Below, piece after piece: positions 1-7,414 of a stretch of DNA of 10,557 nucleotides. Source of the stretch: Planctomycetaceae bacterium UBA4732 (GTDB lineage: Bacteria; Planctomycetota; Planctomycetia; Gemmatales; Gemmataceae); contig DHJA01000271.1 in the NCBI GenBank assembly GCA_002404095.1, forward strand, positions 7,059 to 17,615, given 5' to 3'. Under the pieces are notes generated by a model. That model ran no database searches, was not told where the DNA came from, and saw nothing but the letters and a program-made list of their open reading frames with translations. The stretch's first letter is position 1. Every line of letters starts with the position of its first letter. Made by a program: the position numbers and the translations under genes.

Positions 1-31
1 AACGTAAACGGGAGGGGGAGCGCTTTAATCT

Positions 32-865
32 TTACAAACACTTCCTTAAAACCCGCGCGCCAGTCTCAATGTCGCGGATTCTCGCCTCCTGATCGCCCAC
101 CTCGCGCTCGATGCACAACGGCCCGCGATAGCCCGCTTTTTGCAGAGCCTGGACAAACGCCGGAATGTTGACCTGCCCTTGGCCCAACGGCACTTCCTCA
201 CCCCACGCGCCCGGCGTCGTCGGCCGCTTCGCATCCTTGACGTGGACGCTGCGAATGTCGGGACCGAGAATCTCCACCGCCCGTAACGGATCGCCTTTGT
301 CATATAAAAGCATGTTTGCCGGATCGAAATTCACTTTGATGTTTGAACATTTCAATTCGTCAAGCGTCCGCCGCAACAGGTCGGCCGTTTCCTGACCCGT
401 CTCAAAAGCGATGATCACGCCTTTGGCTTGCGCCAGCGCGCTGGCCTTGCCAAGCGTGTCGAGAAACGGCTTACGGTCGGGGTCGCCCGGCTCTGGAAGA
501 AAGCCAGCGTGCAGCATCAAATCGCCGAGGCCGAGGGCGCGGGTCCGGTCGAGCGCCCAGGCAAGGCGTTCGAGACGCGCCGGCCGGTCGGCGGGGTTGC
601 CGAAGCCGCCCGTGCGACGGATCGTGTCGGGCGTGGTGTAGTCCTCGCCGGGAAAGCCGAGCATAGCGCCGGTGAGGTCGAAGCCGGCCGCGCGGGCGAC
701 TTGGGGCAGGCGGTCGCCTTCCTCCCAGTCGGCGTGATGCGGATCGCCACACGCGATTTGCACCACATTCAAGCCGAGGCGGTCGCACAGGCGCCTCAGT
801 TCCGGCACACTTTTCACTTGCAGCGACCAACTACATACGCCGATTGCCAACGGTTCGACGGCCAT
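32..865 (-). CDS. Sugar phosphate isomerase/epimerase (TIM barrel, AP-endonuclease-2 fold)
   Basis: A 277-residue protein of the xylose-isomerase-like TIM-barrel family, probably a cytoplasmic metal-dependent isomerase or epimerase acting on a sugar, inositol or hydroxypyruvate-type substrate; the exact substrate cannot be read from sequence. The expected metal ligands sit at strand ends in the right order: E155 (AFETGQ), D181 (NFDPANM), H208 (VHVKDAK) and E253 (CIEREVG), with an extra H119 in LHAGF. Length is normal for a complete single-domain member. The ATG at 865 is chosen because a GGGGAAGG ribosome binding site lies 4 nt upstream (870-877); an upstream in-frame TTG at 883 would put that site inside the gene. 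There is no signal peptide. It diverges from the TIGR03067 gene and has no pathway neighbours in view. Family call is firm; the reaction is not known. Confidence 0.88.
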   Translation of the reverse strand: MAVEPLAIGVCSWSLQVKSVPELRRLCDRLGLNVVQIACGDPHHADWEEGDRLPQVARAAGFDLTGAMLGFPGEDYTTPDTIRRTGGFGNPADRPARLERLAWALDRTRALGLGDLMLHAGFLPEPGDPDRKPFLDTLGKASALAQAKGVIIAFETGQETADLLRRTLDELKCSNIKVNFDPANMLLYDKGDPLRAVEILGPDIRSVHVKDAKRPTTPGAWGEEVPLGQGQVNIPAFVQALQKAGYRGPLCIEREVGDQEARIRDIETGARVLRKCL

Positions 866-869
866 GACG

Positions 870-877
870 CCTTCCCC
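870..877 (-). promoter_or_regulatory. Ribosome binding site fixing the start at 865
   Basis: The minus strand reads GGGGAAGG followed by CGTC and ATG. This purine-rich site supports the ATG at 865 over the TTG at 883, which lies upstream of it. Confidence 0.6.
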
Positions 878-955
878 GATCAAGAATGGAAACGAAGCAG
901 TCCACCGCCGTGATCGTAAGGACGGCGACGGCGAGTGGCAAGGAGTTTTCGTTAT

Positions 956-983
956 GTCCCGTGGCGGATACAGTAAGCGGGAC
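956..983. repeat. Small inverted repeat upstream of the TIGR03067 gene
   Basis: GTCCCG (956-961) and CGGGAC (978-983) are perfect 6-nt inverted arms around a 16-nt loop. They lie in the 154-nt divergent region, about 40 nt before the ATG at 1020. It could be a 5' leader hairpin or an operator. Arms this short can occur by chance in GC-rich DNA. No convincing -35/-10 pair was found in the same interval. Confidence 0.3.
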
Positions 984-1008
984 GATGTTTCACCATCCGA
1001 GTTTTCTC

Positions 1009-1015
1009 AGGAGGT
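1009..1015 (+). promoter_or_regulatory. Strong ribosome binding site (AGGAGGT) for the TIGR03067 gene
   Basis: A near-consensus AGGAGGT ends 4 nt before the ATG at 1020. It decides the start, because the same open frame extends upstream to an ATG at 864 that lacks such a site and would bury the signal peptide. Confidence 0.8.
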
Positions 1016-1019
1016 TCTT

Positions 1020-1466
1020 ATGAAGAGGGCGCTGGTTATTGTGGGGATGTTCGCGGCCGGCCTGTCGTTCGCCGCGGACGCCAAGAAAGATTCGGCCAAG
1101 ACGGATCAGGAAAAGTTCAACGGCTCCTGGAAAGCCGTCTCGGTCGAGTACGACGGCAAAGAGGTTCCCAAGGACGCGGTCGATAAGATCAGCCTTTTGG
1201 TGAAGGGGGAGGATTACACATTCACCCGCGGCGACGACGTGGTCAAAGGGACGCACAAGCTTGACGCCAGCAAGAAGCCCAAGACCATCGACGCCGTCCG
1301 TAGCGAAGGAGAGGGTAAGGGCAAGCCGTTGCTGGGCATTTATGAGCTAACCGACGATGCGTACAAAGTCTGCTTCGGCCCTCCTGGCGGGGACCGGCCG
1401 ACCGAGTTTGTCAGCAAGCCCGGCTCGAAAGTCCGGCTGATCGTCATGAAGCGCGAGAAGCCGTAA
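1020..1466 (+). CDS. Secreted TIGR03067-domain protein
   Basis: A 148-residue protein made of a signal peptide and one TIGR03067 domain, an uncharacterised planctomycete family. Residues 1-18 (KR, then a hydrophobic stretch ending LSFA before ADAKK) look like a Sec signal peptide, so the mature protein is probably periplasmic or exported. The mature part shows the family pattern in order: FNGSWKAVSVEYDGKEVP at the N-terminus, a KGEDYTF strand, KGTHKLDASKKPKTID in the middle, LLGIYELTDD and VCFGPPGGDRPTEFVSKPGS near the end, closing with VRLIVMKRE. The pattern of short strands suggests a small beta-rich, lipocalin-like barrel; this is inference. Molecular function is unknown for the whole family. 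It is probably monocistronic: a divergent gene lies upstream and a strong palindromic repeat separates it from the ATPase gene downstream. Confidence 0.9.
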   Translation: MKRALVIVGMFAAGLSFAADAKKDSAKTDQEKFNGSWKAVSVEYDGKEVPKDAVDKISLLVKGEDYTFTRGDDVVKGTHKLDASKKPKTIDAVRSEGEGKGKPLLGIYELTDDAYKVCFGPPGGDRPTEFVSKPGSKVRLIVMKREKP

Positions 1467-1478
1467 CCGCTTCAAAAC

Positions 1479-1532
1479 GTGGGGCAGGTTTGTAACCTGC
1501 CATTTTCGCGGCAGGTTAGAAACCTGCCCCAC
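1479..1532. repeat. Double palindromic intergenic repeat (nested hairpins)
   Basis: Two 23-nt arms, 1479-1501 and 1510-1532, are inverted copies of each other with one mismatch, separated by 8 nt (ATTTTCGC). Each arm is itself a hairpin: GGCAGGTT and AACCTGCC flank a 3-nt loop (TGT in the left arm, AGA in the right). The unit GGCAGGTTnnnAACCTGCC therefore occurs twice, bordered by GTGGG/CCCAC. It fills most of the 87-nt gap between two same-strand genes and is followed by GAGTTTTT (1533-1540), so it may also end transcription of the TIGR03067 gene. It resembles dispersed REP/BIME-like elements. Copy number elsewhere cannot be judged from this window. Confidence 0.85.
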
Positions 1533-1540
1533 GAGTTTTT

Positions 1541-1547
1541 GAGAGGA
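1541..1547 (+). promoter_or_regulatory. Ribosome binding site fixing the ATPase start at GTG 1554
   Basis: GAGAGGA lies 6 nt before GTG 1554. The frame is open back to a GTG at 1479, but that start would translate the palindromic repeat as the first 18 or so residues, so 1554 is preferred. Confidence 0.6.
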
Positions 1548-1553
1548 TTCCCC

Positions 1554-3989
1554 GTGGCCGACGCGACCCCCGCCGCCTTCGACATCGAGAAGCCCGACTG
1601 CTTCTATCTCGGCCGCGAGTATGACCTCGAAAAGCGCGTTGTCCTACCCGACAAGTATGTCATGTACGACGCCCGCGACCTGACCACGCACGGCGTCGTC
1701 GTCGGCATGACCGGTTCGGGCAAGACTGGCTTGTGCATCAGCCTCCTCGAAGAGGCCGCCATCGACGGCATCCCGTGCGTCATCATCGACCCCAAAGGCG
1801 ATCTCACAAATCTGCTTCTTCAATTCCCCGACCTTGATCCGAAGCACTACCAGGAATGGCTCAACGAGGACGACGCTCGCCGTAAAGGACTTACGCCGGA
1901 GCAATACGCAAATGAGTTGTCCGATCAATGGCGAAAGGGGCTGGCCGACTCGGCTCAGACGCCGGAGCGCATCACCCACCTCAAGGCGTCGTCGGACCAG
2001 CGCATTTATACGCCGGGCAGTGAGGCGGGGCTGCCGTTGTCCATCCTCGGCGTCTTCGCCGCCCCCAAGGTCAAGCTGCCGCGCGAGGAACTGACGCAAA
2101 AGATCGCCGCCACGGCGACGGCCCTTCTTGGCCTAACGAATATCACGGCCGACCCCGTGCAATCGCGGGAACACATTCTCATTTCACAACTGTTATTGCA
2201 CGCCTGGACGGCCGGCCGCGATCTCGATCTACCTCTACTTATCCGTGAGATCGAACATCCGCCGATCAGCACCGTGGGGGCCTATTCGCTGGAAACATTT
2301 TTCCCGTCGAAGGATCGGGTCAAGTTCGCGTCGATGCTCAACAACGTGCTGGCGTCGCCGACGTTTACGACGTGGACGATGGGCGAGCCGCTCGACCTCG
2401 CCGCCATGCTCTACCGCAACGGCCGGCCGCAACAGTTGATCTTTTATATCGCCCATCTGGACGACACACAGCGCATGTTCTTCACGACGCTGTTGCTGGA
2501 GGAAATGCTGGCGTGGACGCGACGGCAGCCGGGTACAACCAATTTGCGAGCGCTTTTATACTTTGACGAAGTATTCGGCTACTTGCCGCCGCACCCGGCC
2601 AATCCGCCGAGTAAGGGGCCGCTGTTGACGCTGCTCAAGCAGGCCCGCGCGTTCGGCGTCGGCATCCTGCTGGCGACGCAGAACCCTGTCGATCTGGACT
2701 ACAAAGCGCTGTCGAACGCCGGCACCTGGTTGGTGGGCAAACTTCAGACCGATCGGGACAAGGCCCGGCTGCTGGAAGGAATGGAGAGCGCGGCGGCCGA
2801 ACACGGTACACTGACGGATCGCGCGAAACTTGATTCGATCATTTCCGCTCTGGGTAATCGCATATTTCTATTGCACGACATCCATCGGCCGGAACCGCTG
2901 CTGTTCCAGAGCCGCTGGGCGCTGTCATTCCTGCGCGGGCCAATGACCCGCGAACAAGTGTCGCGGTTGATGGAGCCGTTGAAAAACCCGCCGGCAACGG
3001 CGGCGCCGCCCATGGCGATTCTTGTCTGCGCCCAATGTGGGGCCGACCTGGGGCCGGATGTGACGGACCACTGCCCACGCTGCGGAGAGTACCCGTGGCT
3101 CGTCCCTCAGTCGCGGTTGCAGGATAAAGCGTTTCGCCAGAGTTTGCCGCGCGCCGCAGCGTCTGTCGCGCCCGAAACTGCGGACGCCAAGCTTGCGGCG
3201 GATCGCCTCCCGCCCGTGCTGCCGGGTAATGTGCAGCAATTCTATTTGCCGTCCATACGGCCGCGGCCAAAAGACGCGCAGCTCGAATACCATCCGCTCG
3301 TGCTGGGCTTCGCCAATGTTGTGTTCATCCTGGATAAGCACAAAGGTACGGAACATTCGGAGTCGGTGCGAATGTTGGCGAAGGCCGCGGCGTCCGGGCA
3401 TCCGACCGCATGGGACGCCGCCGAGGTATACGGCGGCAGTGTGCCCGAGGCGGCAGCCGCGGAACCGAACGCGCGTTGGGCCGGCGTTCCCGAATCGCTC
3501 GACACCGGCCGCAAGGTCAAGGCGCTGGAAAAGGCCTTTGTCGAACACCTTTACACGACGCATAAACTATCCCTCTGGGAGAATCGCACCCTTGGACTGT
3601 TGAGCGCGCCGGGCGAGAGCGAGGCGGCTTTTCGCGGCCGTTGTCGCGCCGCCGCAGACATGGAGAAGAAACAGGCTTTGGAGATGGAAAAAGTCAAGTT
3701 TCGGCCGAAGTTTGAGGCGCTGGACCTAACTCTGCCCGATGAAGCGCATGCCAAGACTGCAGAGACGGCGGAAGCGGACGACGCGCGGCAAGAAGAGAAG
3801 CGGAACAAAGTAAGGACCGACTACATATCCAAGACGGGGGAGATCGCGGAAAAGTGGAAGCGCATCGGCGAAGAGGCGGCGGCGATCCAAGTAAAGCCGC
3901 GCAAGACGGACGTCCACGTTACGCACTTCGGGCTGGGCTGGGCGCCGTACTGGCGGACGACCGGCGGCACTGCGCCAGCATATCAGTAA
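1554..3989 (+). CDS. HerA-like FtsK/HerA-superfamily ATPase with central zinc ribbon
   Basis: A complete 811-residue cytoplasmic ATPase of the HerA/VirB4/TraG type (COG0433-like), a family of hexameric motors that pump DNA or peptides. Visible motifs: Walker A GMTGSGKT at 51-58, DPKGD at 79-83 (the strand-2 motif typical of HerA and type IV coupling proteins), Walker B LLYFDE near 334-339, and LLATQNPVDLDY at 372-383 as the sensor strand. After the motor comes a four-cysteine zinc ribbon, C492xxC495 and C507xxC510. The C-terminal third has a linker, then a Glu/Lys-rich probable coiled coil (roughly 640-770), ending in a GLGWAPYWR segment. No signal peptide or membrane segment is seen. The partner nuclease NurA, conjugation genes and defence genes are absent next to it, so the substrate is unknown. 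The GTG start rests on the GAGAGGA site; an N-terminus at 1479 is less likely. The motor-family call is firm; the cellular role is not. Confidence 0.85.
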   Translation: MADATPAAFDIEKPDCFYLGREYDLEKRVVLPDKYVMYDARDLTTHGVVVGMTGSGKTGLCISLLEEAAIDGIPCVIIDPKGDLTNLLLQFPDLDPKHYQEWLNEDDARRKGLTPEQYANELSDQWRKGLADSAQTPERITHLKASSDQRIYTPGSEAGLPLSILGVFAAPKVKLPREELTQKIAATATALLGLTNITADPVQSREHILISQLLLHAWTAGRDLDLPLLIREIEHPPISTVGAYSLETFFPSKDRVKFASMLNNVLASPTFTTWTMGEPLDLAAMLYRNGRPQQLIFYIAHLDDTQRMFFTTLLLEEMLAWTRRQPGTTNLRALLYFDEVFGYLPPHPANPPSKGPLLTLLKQARAFGVGILLATQNPVDLDYKALSNAGTWLVGKLQTDRDKARLLEGMESAAAEHGTLTDRAKLDSIISALGNRIFLLHDIHRPEPLLFQSRWALSFLRGPMTREQVSRLMEPLKNPPATAAPPMAILVCAQCGADLGPDVTDHCPRCGEYPWLVPQSRLQDKAFRQSLPRAAASVAPETADAKLAADRLPPVLPGNVQQFYLPSIRPRPKDAQLEYHPLVLGFANVVFILDKHKGTEHSESVRMLAKAAASGHPTAWDAAEVYGGSVPEAAAAEPNARWAGVPESLDTGRKVKALEKAFVEHLYTTHKLSLWENRTLGLLSAPGESEAAFRGRCRAAADMEKKQALEMEKVKFRPKFEALDLTLPDEAHAKTAETAEADDARQEEKRNKVRTDYISKTGEIAEKWKRIGEEAAAIQVKPRKTDVHVTHFGLGWAPYWRTTGGTAPAYQ

Positions 3990-4005
3990 GAATCCGTTCC
4001 CGAAG

Positions 4006-4041
4006 TTTCCCCTCTCACCGGAGTACCGGGGATAGGGGAGA
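4006..4041. terminator. Hairpin between convergent genes, likely bidirectional terminator
   Basis: The 73-nt gap between two converging genes is dominated by one long imperfect stem: TTTCCCCT...CTC...CCGG pairs with CCGG...GA...AGGGGAGAAA around an AGTA loop (4022-4025), with two mismatches. T-rich flank on one side and A-rich on the other give a stretch of U after the stem in the minus-strand transcript (TTTCC) and a weaker one for the plus strand. Its position suits a shared terminator for the ATPase and the DUF58 gene. It may also be a copy of a dispersed planctomycete hairpin; only the structure is seen here. Confidence 0.6.
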
Positions 4042-4062
4042 AAGAGCGCGCCGTAGCTCTTT

Positions 4063-5202
4063 TCATTCGGCATCACGAATCGCCGGTTCATAAAAACCAA
4101 GGGAGTCCAGGGCGGTCGCGTCCAGATAGGCGATCGGCCTTCCTAGCGCTTGGCGTAGCATGTCCGCCAGCCGGCTGCGGCCCGCCCCAACCACAACGAT
4201 GGCGGCGGACGGCACAGCCGTCAGCCGTTCCAAAAGGACGGCGGAAGTCGCGTCCGACGACAACGGCTCGACCACGGCCAGCTGTTCCAGCACGCGCCGG
4301 ACGTGAGCGGATCCGGAGGGGCCGTCCAGAATTGCGGGATCTTCACCGGCCACGACGGCGATGAGCCGGCCGCCGTGGTCGCCGCGCCACTCGGCGGCGA
4401 TGGTGGCCGTCAGACTGACCGCCGCCTCGAAAGCATCTTGGCCGTAGCCAGCATCCACGGCGGGATCGAAGACCAAAAGCAGATTCTCGCCGGGAAGATC
4501 CTCGAATTCCCGGACCATCCATTCGCCGCGGTGAGCCGAGGTGCGCCAGTGGACGGAGCGCGGATTGTCGCCGGGGCGGAACGGACGCAGGCCGTGGAAC
4601 TGTTCCTGAGCAGCGGCGTGCCGCCGCGGTTGGCGCCAGCGCCGATCCGGGTCGGAGGCCGCGCTCCACAGCAGCCGGCGGAAAGCGCCGCGGTGCAACC
4701 GGCCCAGCCGCGGCAGCACAATGATCTCTTCGGCCGGCGCCAATTCCTTACGGCGATAGACGAGACCGAACGGGTAGCCGCTCGACGCCCGCACCGGACC
4801 CCAACGGTAGCGCCCGCGCTGCAACAGTACGACATGCCCGCGAAACGACAAGCCGTCAGGTTCTAACCGATCGGCGAACCAACTCAGCCTATGAGCGGGG
4901 CCAACGTCCTCGACGCGCACTCCGAGACGGGCGCCGTTCGTCGGCGTGATGCGGACGGACACGGCGCAGGGCAACCCGGCGTATACAGGTTGCGTGATCC
5001 GCCGCCGCCCCCGCAGGCCGCGCAACGGCCTGGTCGCCGCCAATGCGTTCAGCAGAGGGACAGCCGCCAGAAGGTAGCCAAGCAACAACAGCAGGTTGAT
5101 GTTGCGAAACCAGCCGATCAGCAAGACGAACGCCGTGGCGAGCGCCCACGGAAAAGCGATGATAGGGATGCGAAAAGTCCACGGATCGGGATGCTTATCC
5201 AT
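4063..5202 (-). CDS. DUF58 domain protein, MoxR partner
   Basis: A 379-residue membrane-anchored DUF58 protein. Two hydrophobic segments at about 12-31 and 35-56 form an N-terminal membrane hairpin. After it come the family signatures: RGRYRWGPVRASSGYPFGLV at 129-148, then FRPGDNPRSVHWRTSAH at 208-224 (the DUF58 core), then LLVFDPAVD at 242-250, where a VWA-like fold begins, with a D-x-x-x-D arrangement rather than a canonical DxSxS MIDAS. Such proteins are usually encoded beside MoxR AAA+ ATPases and are thought to be their membrane clients or adaptors. The ATG at 5202 is preferred over an upstream frame extension to 5262, which would run into moxR: GAGG (5209-5212) lies 6 nt upstream and overlaps the moxR stop. 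It is the last gene of the operon. No transglutaminase or BatA-type VWA gene follows, unlike many relatives. Confidence 0.9.
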   Translation of the reverse strand: MDKHPDPWTFRIPIIAFPWALATAFVLLIGWFRNINLLLLLGYLLAAVPLLNALAATRPLRGLRGRRRITQPVYAGLPCAVSVRITPTNGARLGVRVEDVGPAHRLSWFADRLEPDGLSFRGHVVLLQRGRYRWGPVRASSGYPFGLVYRRKELAPAEEIIVLPRLGRLHRGAFRRLLWSAASDPDRRWRQPRRHAAAQEQFHGLRPFRPGDNPRSVHWRTSAHRGEWMVREFEDLPGENLLLVFDPAVDAGYGQDAFEAAVSLTATIAAEWRGDHGGRLIAVVAGEDPAILDGPSGSAHVRRVLEQLAVVEPLSSDATSAVLLERLTAVPSAAIVVVGAGRSRLADMLRQALGRPIAYLDATALDSLGFYEPAIRDAE

Positions 5203-5208
5203 GCCGTG

Positions 5209-5213
5209 CCTCA
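5209..5213 (-). promoter_or_regulatory. moxR stop overlapping the DUF58 ribosome binding site
   Basis: On the minus strand the moxR stop TGA (5213-5211) runs straight into TGAGG, so the GAGG used for the DUF58 start at 5202 overlaps the stop codon. This arrangement suggests translational coupling of the two genes. Confidence 0.6.
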
Positions 5214-6188
5214 AGTCGGAACCGGCGTCCGGGATAAAATGTCGTCCAGCACTTCCTCGCACGGATCGCCGCCGCCGGCCGACCGCGCCCCGCGCGGCAA
5301 TAACCGATGCGCCAATACGGGCCGGGCCAAGCGTTTGACATCGTCGGGCGTCACATAATCGCGGCCCTCGACCAACGCCAGCGCCTGAGCGGCGCGGTAT
5401 AGTCCCAGGGCGGCGCGCGTGCTGCCGCCGAGGTACAACTCCGGGTGGACGCGCGTGGCGTCGATCAAGTTAAGCAGATAGTCGGCCAAGCGATTGTCCA
5501 CGCGGACTTGTCGTGTTCGCTCTTGCAAATGCGTCAGTTCGACGGCCGACAGCACCGGGTCCAGCCGATCAACCGGCTCGCCGTCGCGGTGGCCCGTCAG
5601 GACGCGCAATTCCGCTTCGCGGGCGGGATAGCCGATGCGCAAGCGCATGAGAAAGCGGTCGAGCTGACTCTCCGGCAGCGGATAGGTGCCCTCAAACTCA
5701 AACGGATTCTGCGTGGCCAGGACGAAGAACGGCGGCCCCAACGGCCGGGTTTCGCCGTCGAGCGACACCTGATGTTCGCTCATCGCTTCGAGGAGGGCCG
5801 ACTGGGTGCGCGGCGTGGCCCGGTTGATCTCGTCGGCAAGGACGACCTGAGCGAACAGCGGCCCCGGCTGAAAGACAAAGGCGCCGGCCGCCTGGTTGTA
5901 GACGCTGACGCCCAGAAGGTCGCTGGGCAGCAGATCAGGCGTAAACTGGATGCGATGAAAGGAGCAGGCGAGACTGCGGGCGAGCGCCTTGGCCAGGAGC
6001 GTCTTGCCGACGCCGGGTGAGTCTTCGATGAGCAGGTGGCCCTCGGCGAGGAGGGCAACGACGGCCAACTGAACCACTTCGGGCTTTCCGAGCAGGACGC
6101 CGGCGACGTTTTCGCGCAAGGCGGAAATCAGGGCGCCGGGCGAACGGGAAAGCACATCGGTTTCATCGGCGACGAAGTTCAAGTTCAT
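5211..6188 (-). CDS. moxR: MoxR-family AAA+ ATPase
   Basis: A complete 325-residue MoxR-type AAA+ ATPase, a cytoplasmic chaperone-like hexamer that helps mature or remodel partner proteins. Walker A DSPGVGKT is at 56-63, Walker B VVLADEI at 115-121 followed by [17 protein letters not shown], and sensor 1 LATQNP at 157-162. The family hallmark [11 protein letters not shown] is at 169-179, and the C-terminal lid contains the usual GGSTRAAL and [11 protein letters not shown] segments. Length is typical. The start is the ATG at 6188; only a weak GGA-type ribosome binding site precedes it, and no better start exists nearby. It is the first gene of a two-gene operon with DUF58, 8 nt apart. The promoter is presumably in 6189-6357; a GATAAA-like element at 6225-6230 on the minus strand is too weak to assert. 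Confidence 0.95.
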   Translation of the reverse strand: MNLNFVADETDVLSRSPGALISALRENVAGVLLGKPEVVQLAVVALLAEGHLLIEDSPGVGKTLLAKALARSLACSFHRIQFTPDLLPSDLLGVSVYNQAAGAFVFQPGPLFAQVVLADEINRATPRTQSALLEAMSEHQVSLDGETRPLGPPFFVLATQNPFEFEGTYPLPESQLDRFLMRLRIGYPAREAELRVLTGHRDGEPVDRLDPVLSAVELTHLQERTRQVRVDNRLADYLLNLIDATRVHPELYLGGSTRAALGLYRAAQALALVEGRDYVTPDDVKRLARPVLAHRLLPRGARSAGGGDPCEEVLDDILSRTPVPT

Positions 6189-6273
6189 GCCGCGATTCCG
6201 TCGTTTTCACGGGAGCTACTTTGTTTTATCACATGCGGGGCGGGACGGCTTGTTTTTGGGGGTAGGGGTATTC

Positions 6274-6290
6274 GTTTAGCCGCGACCCGA
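6274..6290 (+). repeat. 17-nt repeat, copy A (inverted relative to copy B)
   Basis: GTTTAGCCGCGACCCGA occurs here on the plus strand and again, perfectly, on the minus strand at 8296-8312. The two copies bracket the two minus-strand genes between 6358 and 8062. Here it is followed by AGGGGAGCGCGAGGGCG. It may be a fragment of a genome-wide intergenic repeat or a boundary of an inserted segment. Confidence 0.7.
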
Positions 6291-6312
6291 AGGGGAGCGC
6301 GAGGGCGATGAC

Positions 6313-6348
6313 GCGCTCCAGTTCGCACCGAAGTTGATGTTGGAGCAC
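6313..6348. terminator. Possible hairpin downstream of the ADP-ribosylglycohydrolase gene
   Basis: GCGCTCCA (6313-6320) pairs with TGGAGCAC (6341-6348) with one mismatch, and the 20-nt loop contains a second small hairpin, TTCG-CAC-CGAA. It lies just past the stop of the minus-strand ADP-ribosylglycohydrolase gene, where a terminator is expected, but no T run follows on the minus strand. Confidence 0.35.
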
Positions 6349-6357
6349 GGCTAACCG

Positions 6358-7296
6358 TTAGTCGCGCGGCCGATCTGCTGCCGCGCCTTGCTTGGCGTCC
6401 TTCGGGCCAGCAAGCCGATCTGCCAAAGCGCGAATTTCATCAACCATGACGAGCCGCGACAACCAATCAAGCGGAATCCCGCCTTCGCCGTAGAACGCAC
6501 CCGCAATCTGGCCGCAGACGGCGCCCGTTGTGTCCGCGTCGTCACCCAAATTAACCGCCCGAAGGACCGCATCTTGGAATGAATTTGCTTGCCAGAAGCA
6601 CCAAGCCGATGCCTCAAAGCAGTGTATGACATAGCCCGACGCCGAAATCTCCTTAGCGGTTTTATCGCGGTAGTCCCCTGCGGCAATCGCGCGAACTTTC
6701 GGGCACTTGAAGCTGTTTTGGTCGTGGCCGAACAGGACTTCGTCCTTGCCGGCCCCGGAGAAGGCCGAGCTAATCATCGCGGCCAATAGTTGGCAAGATT
6801 CAATACATTCGGGGGCGCCGTGCGTCGTCCGTGAACTCTCCCCCGCCCAGCGAATTGCTTCGGCGGAATCGAGGTGGAAAAACATAGGCACGGGGGCCAG
6901 CCGCATAATGCTGCCGTTGCCGGCGGCGTGCGGGTCGGCGCTGCCTGCGAACGGCTCGCTGGTCTGCCGAAAGCGTCGGAGCGCTTGAGAAGTCGTGGCG
7001 CCGATGTCGAAACAGCGTCCGACGCTGGAACGCTCACCCGCCTTCCACCACCGGCAGTACCGTCCCATTTGGTCGCGGGCGTCGAAGCCGCCGCGCGCCA
7101 CCAGGCTGTCCGCCAGACACAGGGCCATGCTGGTATCGTCCGTCCACGCGCCCACCGGTAGGTGAAACGGGCCGCCGCCGACCATGTCGGTAACAGGCGG
7201 GAAGCTGCCCCGTTCGCAGAACTCGACGGTAGTGCCGATGGCGTCACCGCAGGCGAGGCCGAGAAGGCAACCGCGATATCGGGTAGCAGACTCCAT
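6358..7296 (-). CDS. ADP-ribosylglycohydrolase (DraG family)
   Basis: A 312-residue cytoplasmic enzyme of the ADP-ribosylglycohydrolase (DraG/ARH) family, which removes ADP-ribose from proteins, nucleic acids or small molecules using two Mg2+ or Mn2+ ions. The family signature residues are present: GDAIG at 17-21, WTDDTSMAL at 51-59 with metal ligands D53/D54, GNGSIMRLAPV at 126-136, THG at 158-160, and NLGDDADTTGAVCG at 249-262 with D253, D255 and T256 as the second metal cluster. The catalytic set looks intact and length is typical. The ATG at 7296 is chosen because GGAGAG (7303-7308) lies 6 nt upstream and the protein then starts directly with the family N-terminus (RYRGCLLGLACGDA); the frame extends upstream to 7521 only by overlapping the neighbouring gene. 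The natural substrate is unknown. No cognate ADP-ribosyltransferase (such as DraT) is seen in the window. Confidence 0.93.
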   Translation of the reverse strand: MESATRYRGCLLGLACGDAIGTTVEFCERGSFPPVTDMVGGGPFHLPVGAWTDDTSMALCLADSLVARGGFDARDQMGRYCRWWKAGERSSVGRCFDIGATTSQALRRFRQTSEPFAGSADPHAAGNGSIMRLAPVPMFFHLDSAEAIRWAGESSRTTHGAPECIESCQLLAAMISSAFSGAGKDEVLFGHDQNSFKCPKVRAIAAGDYRDKTAKEISASGYVIHCFEASAWCFWQANSFQDAVLRAVNLGDDADTTGAVCGQIAGAFYGEGGIPLDWLSRLVMVDEIRALADRLAGPKDAKQGAAADRPRD

Positions 7297-7302
7297 TGAT
7301 TG

Positions 7303-7308
7303 CTCTCC
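7303..7308 (-). promoter_or_regulatory. Ribosome binding site fixing the ADP-ribosylglycohydrolase start
   Basis: GGAGAG on the minus strand lies 6 nt before the ATG at 7296 and argues against the longer frame extending to 7521. Confidence 0.6.
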
Positions 7309-7414
7309 GCTCCGTCGAACGACTAAGCTCAGCAGCCGGCTCACGCGGAAGAAGACGTAATGACGCGCCCTGTCGCGTGGTCGCTCTGATGCCGCGACTT
7401 GTTCGGCCACCCCC

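Noticed and set aside
428..913. A 161-residue plus-strand frame antisense to the isomerase gene
   Set aside because: Low-complexity shadow of the TIM-barrel gene, whose metal ligands and ribosome binding site are clear.
6237..6268. Four G-runs on the plus strand (GGGG, GGG, GGGGG, GGGG) upstream of moxR as a possible G-quadruplex
   Set aside because: One loop would be 13 nt long and the runs are uneven; GC-rich DNA gives such patterns often.
6313..6361. Integron attC-like site (CTAACCGTTAG near a GCTCCA/TGGAGC hairpin)
   Set aside because: In an attC site the CTAAC-like and GTTAG-like ends lie at opposite ends of the folded site; here they are adjacent, 1 nt apart, and part of the sequence is the stop of the ADP-ribosylglycohydrolase gene.
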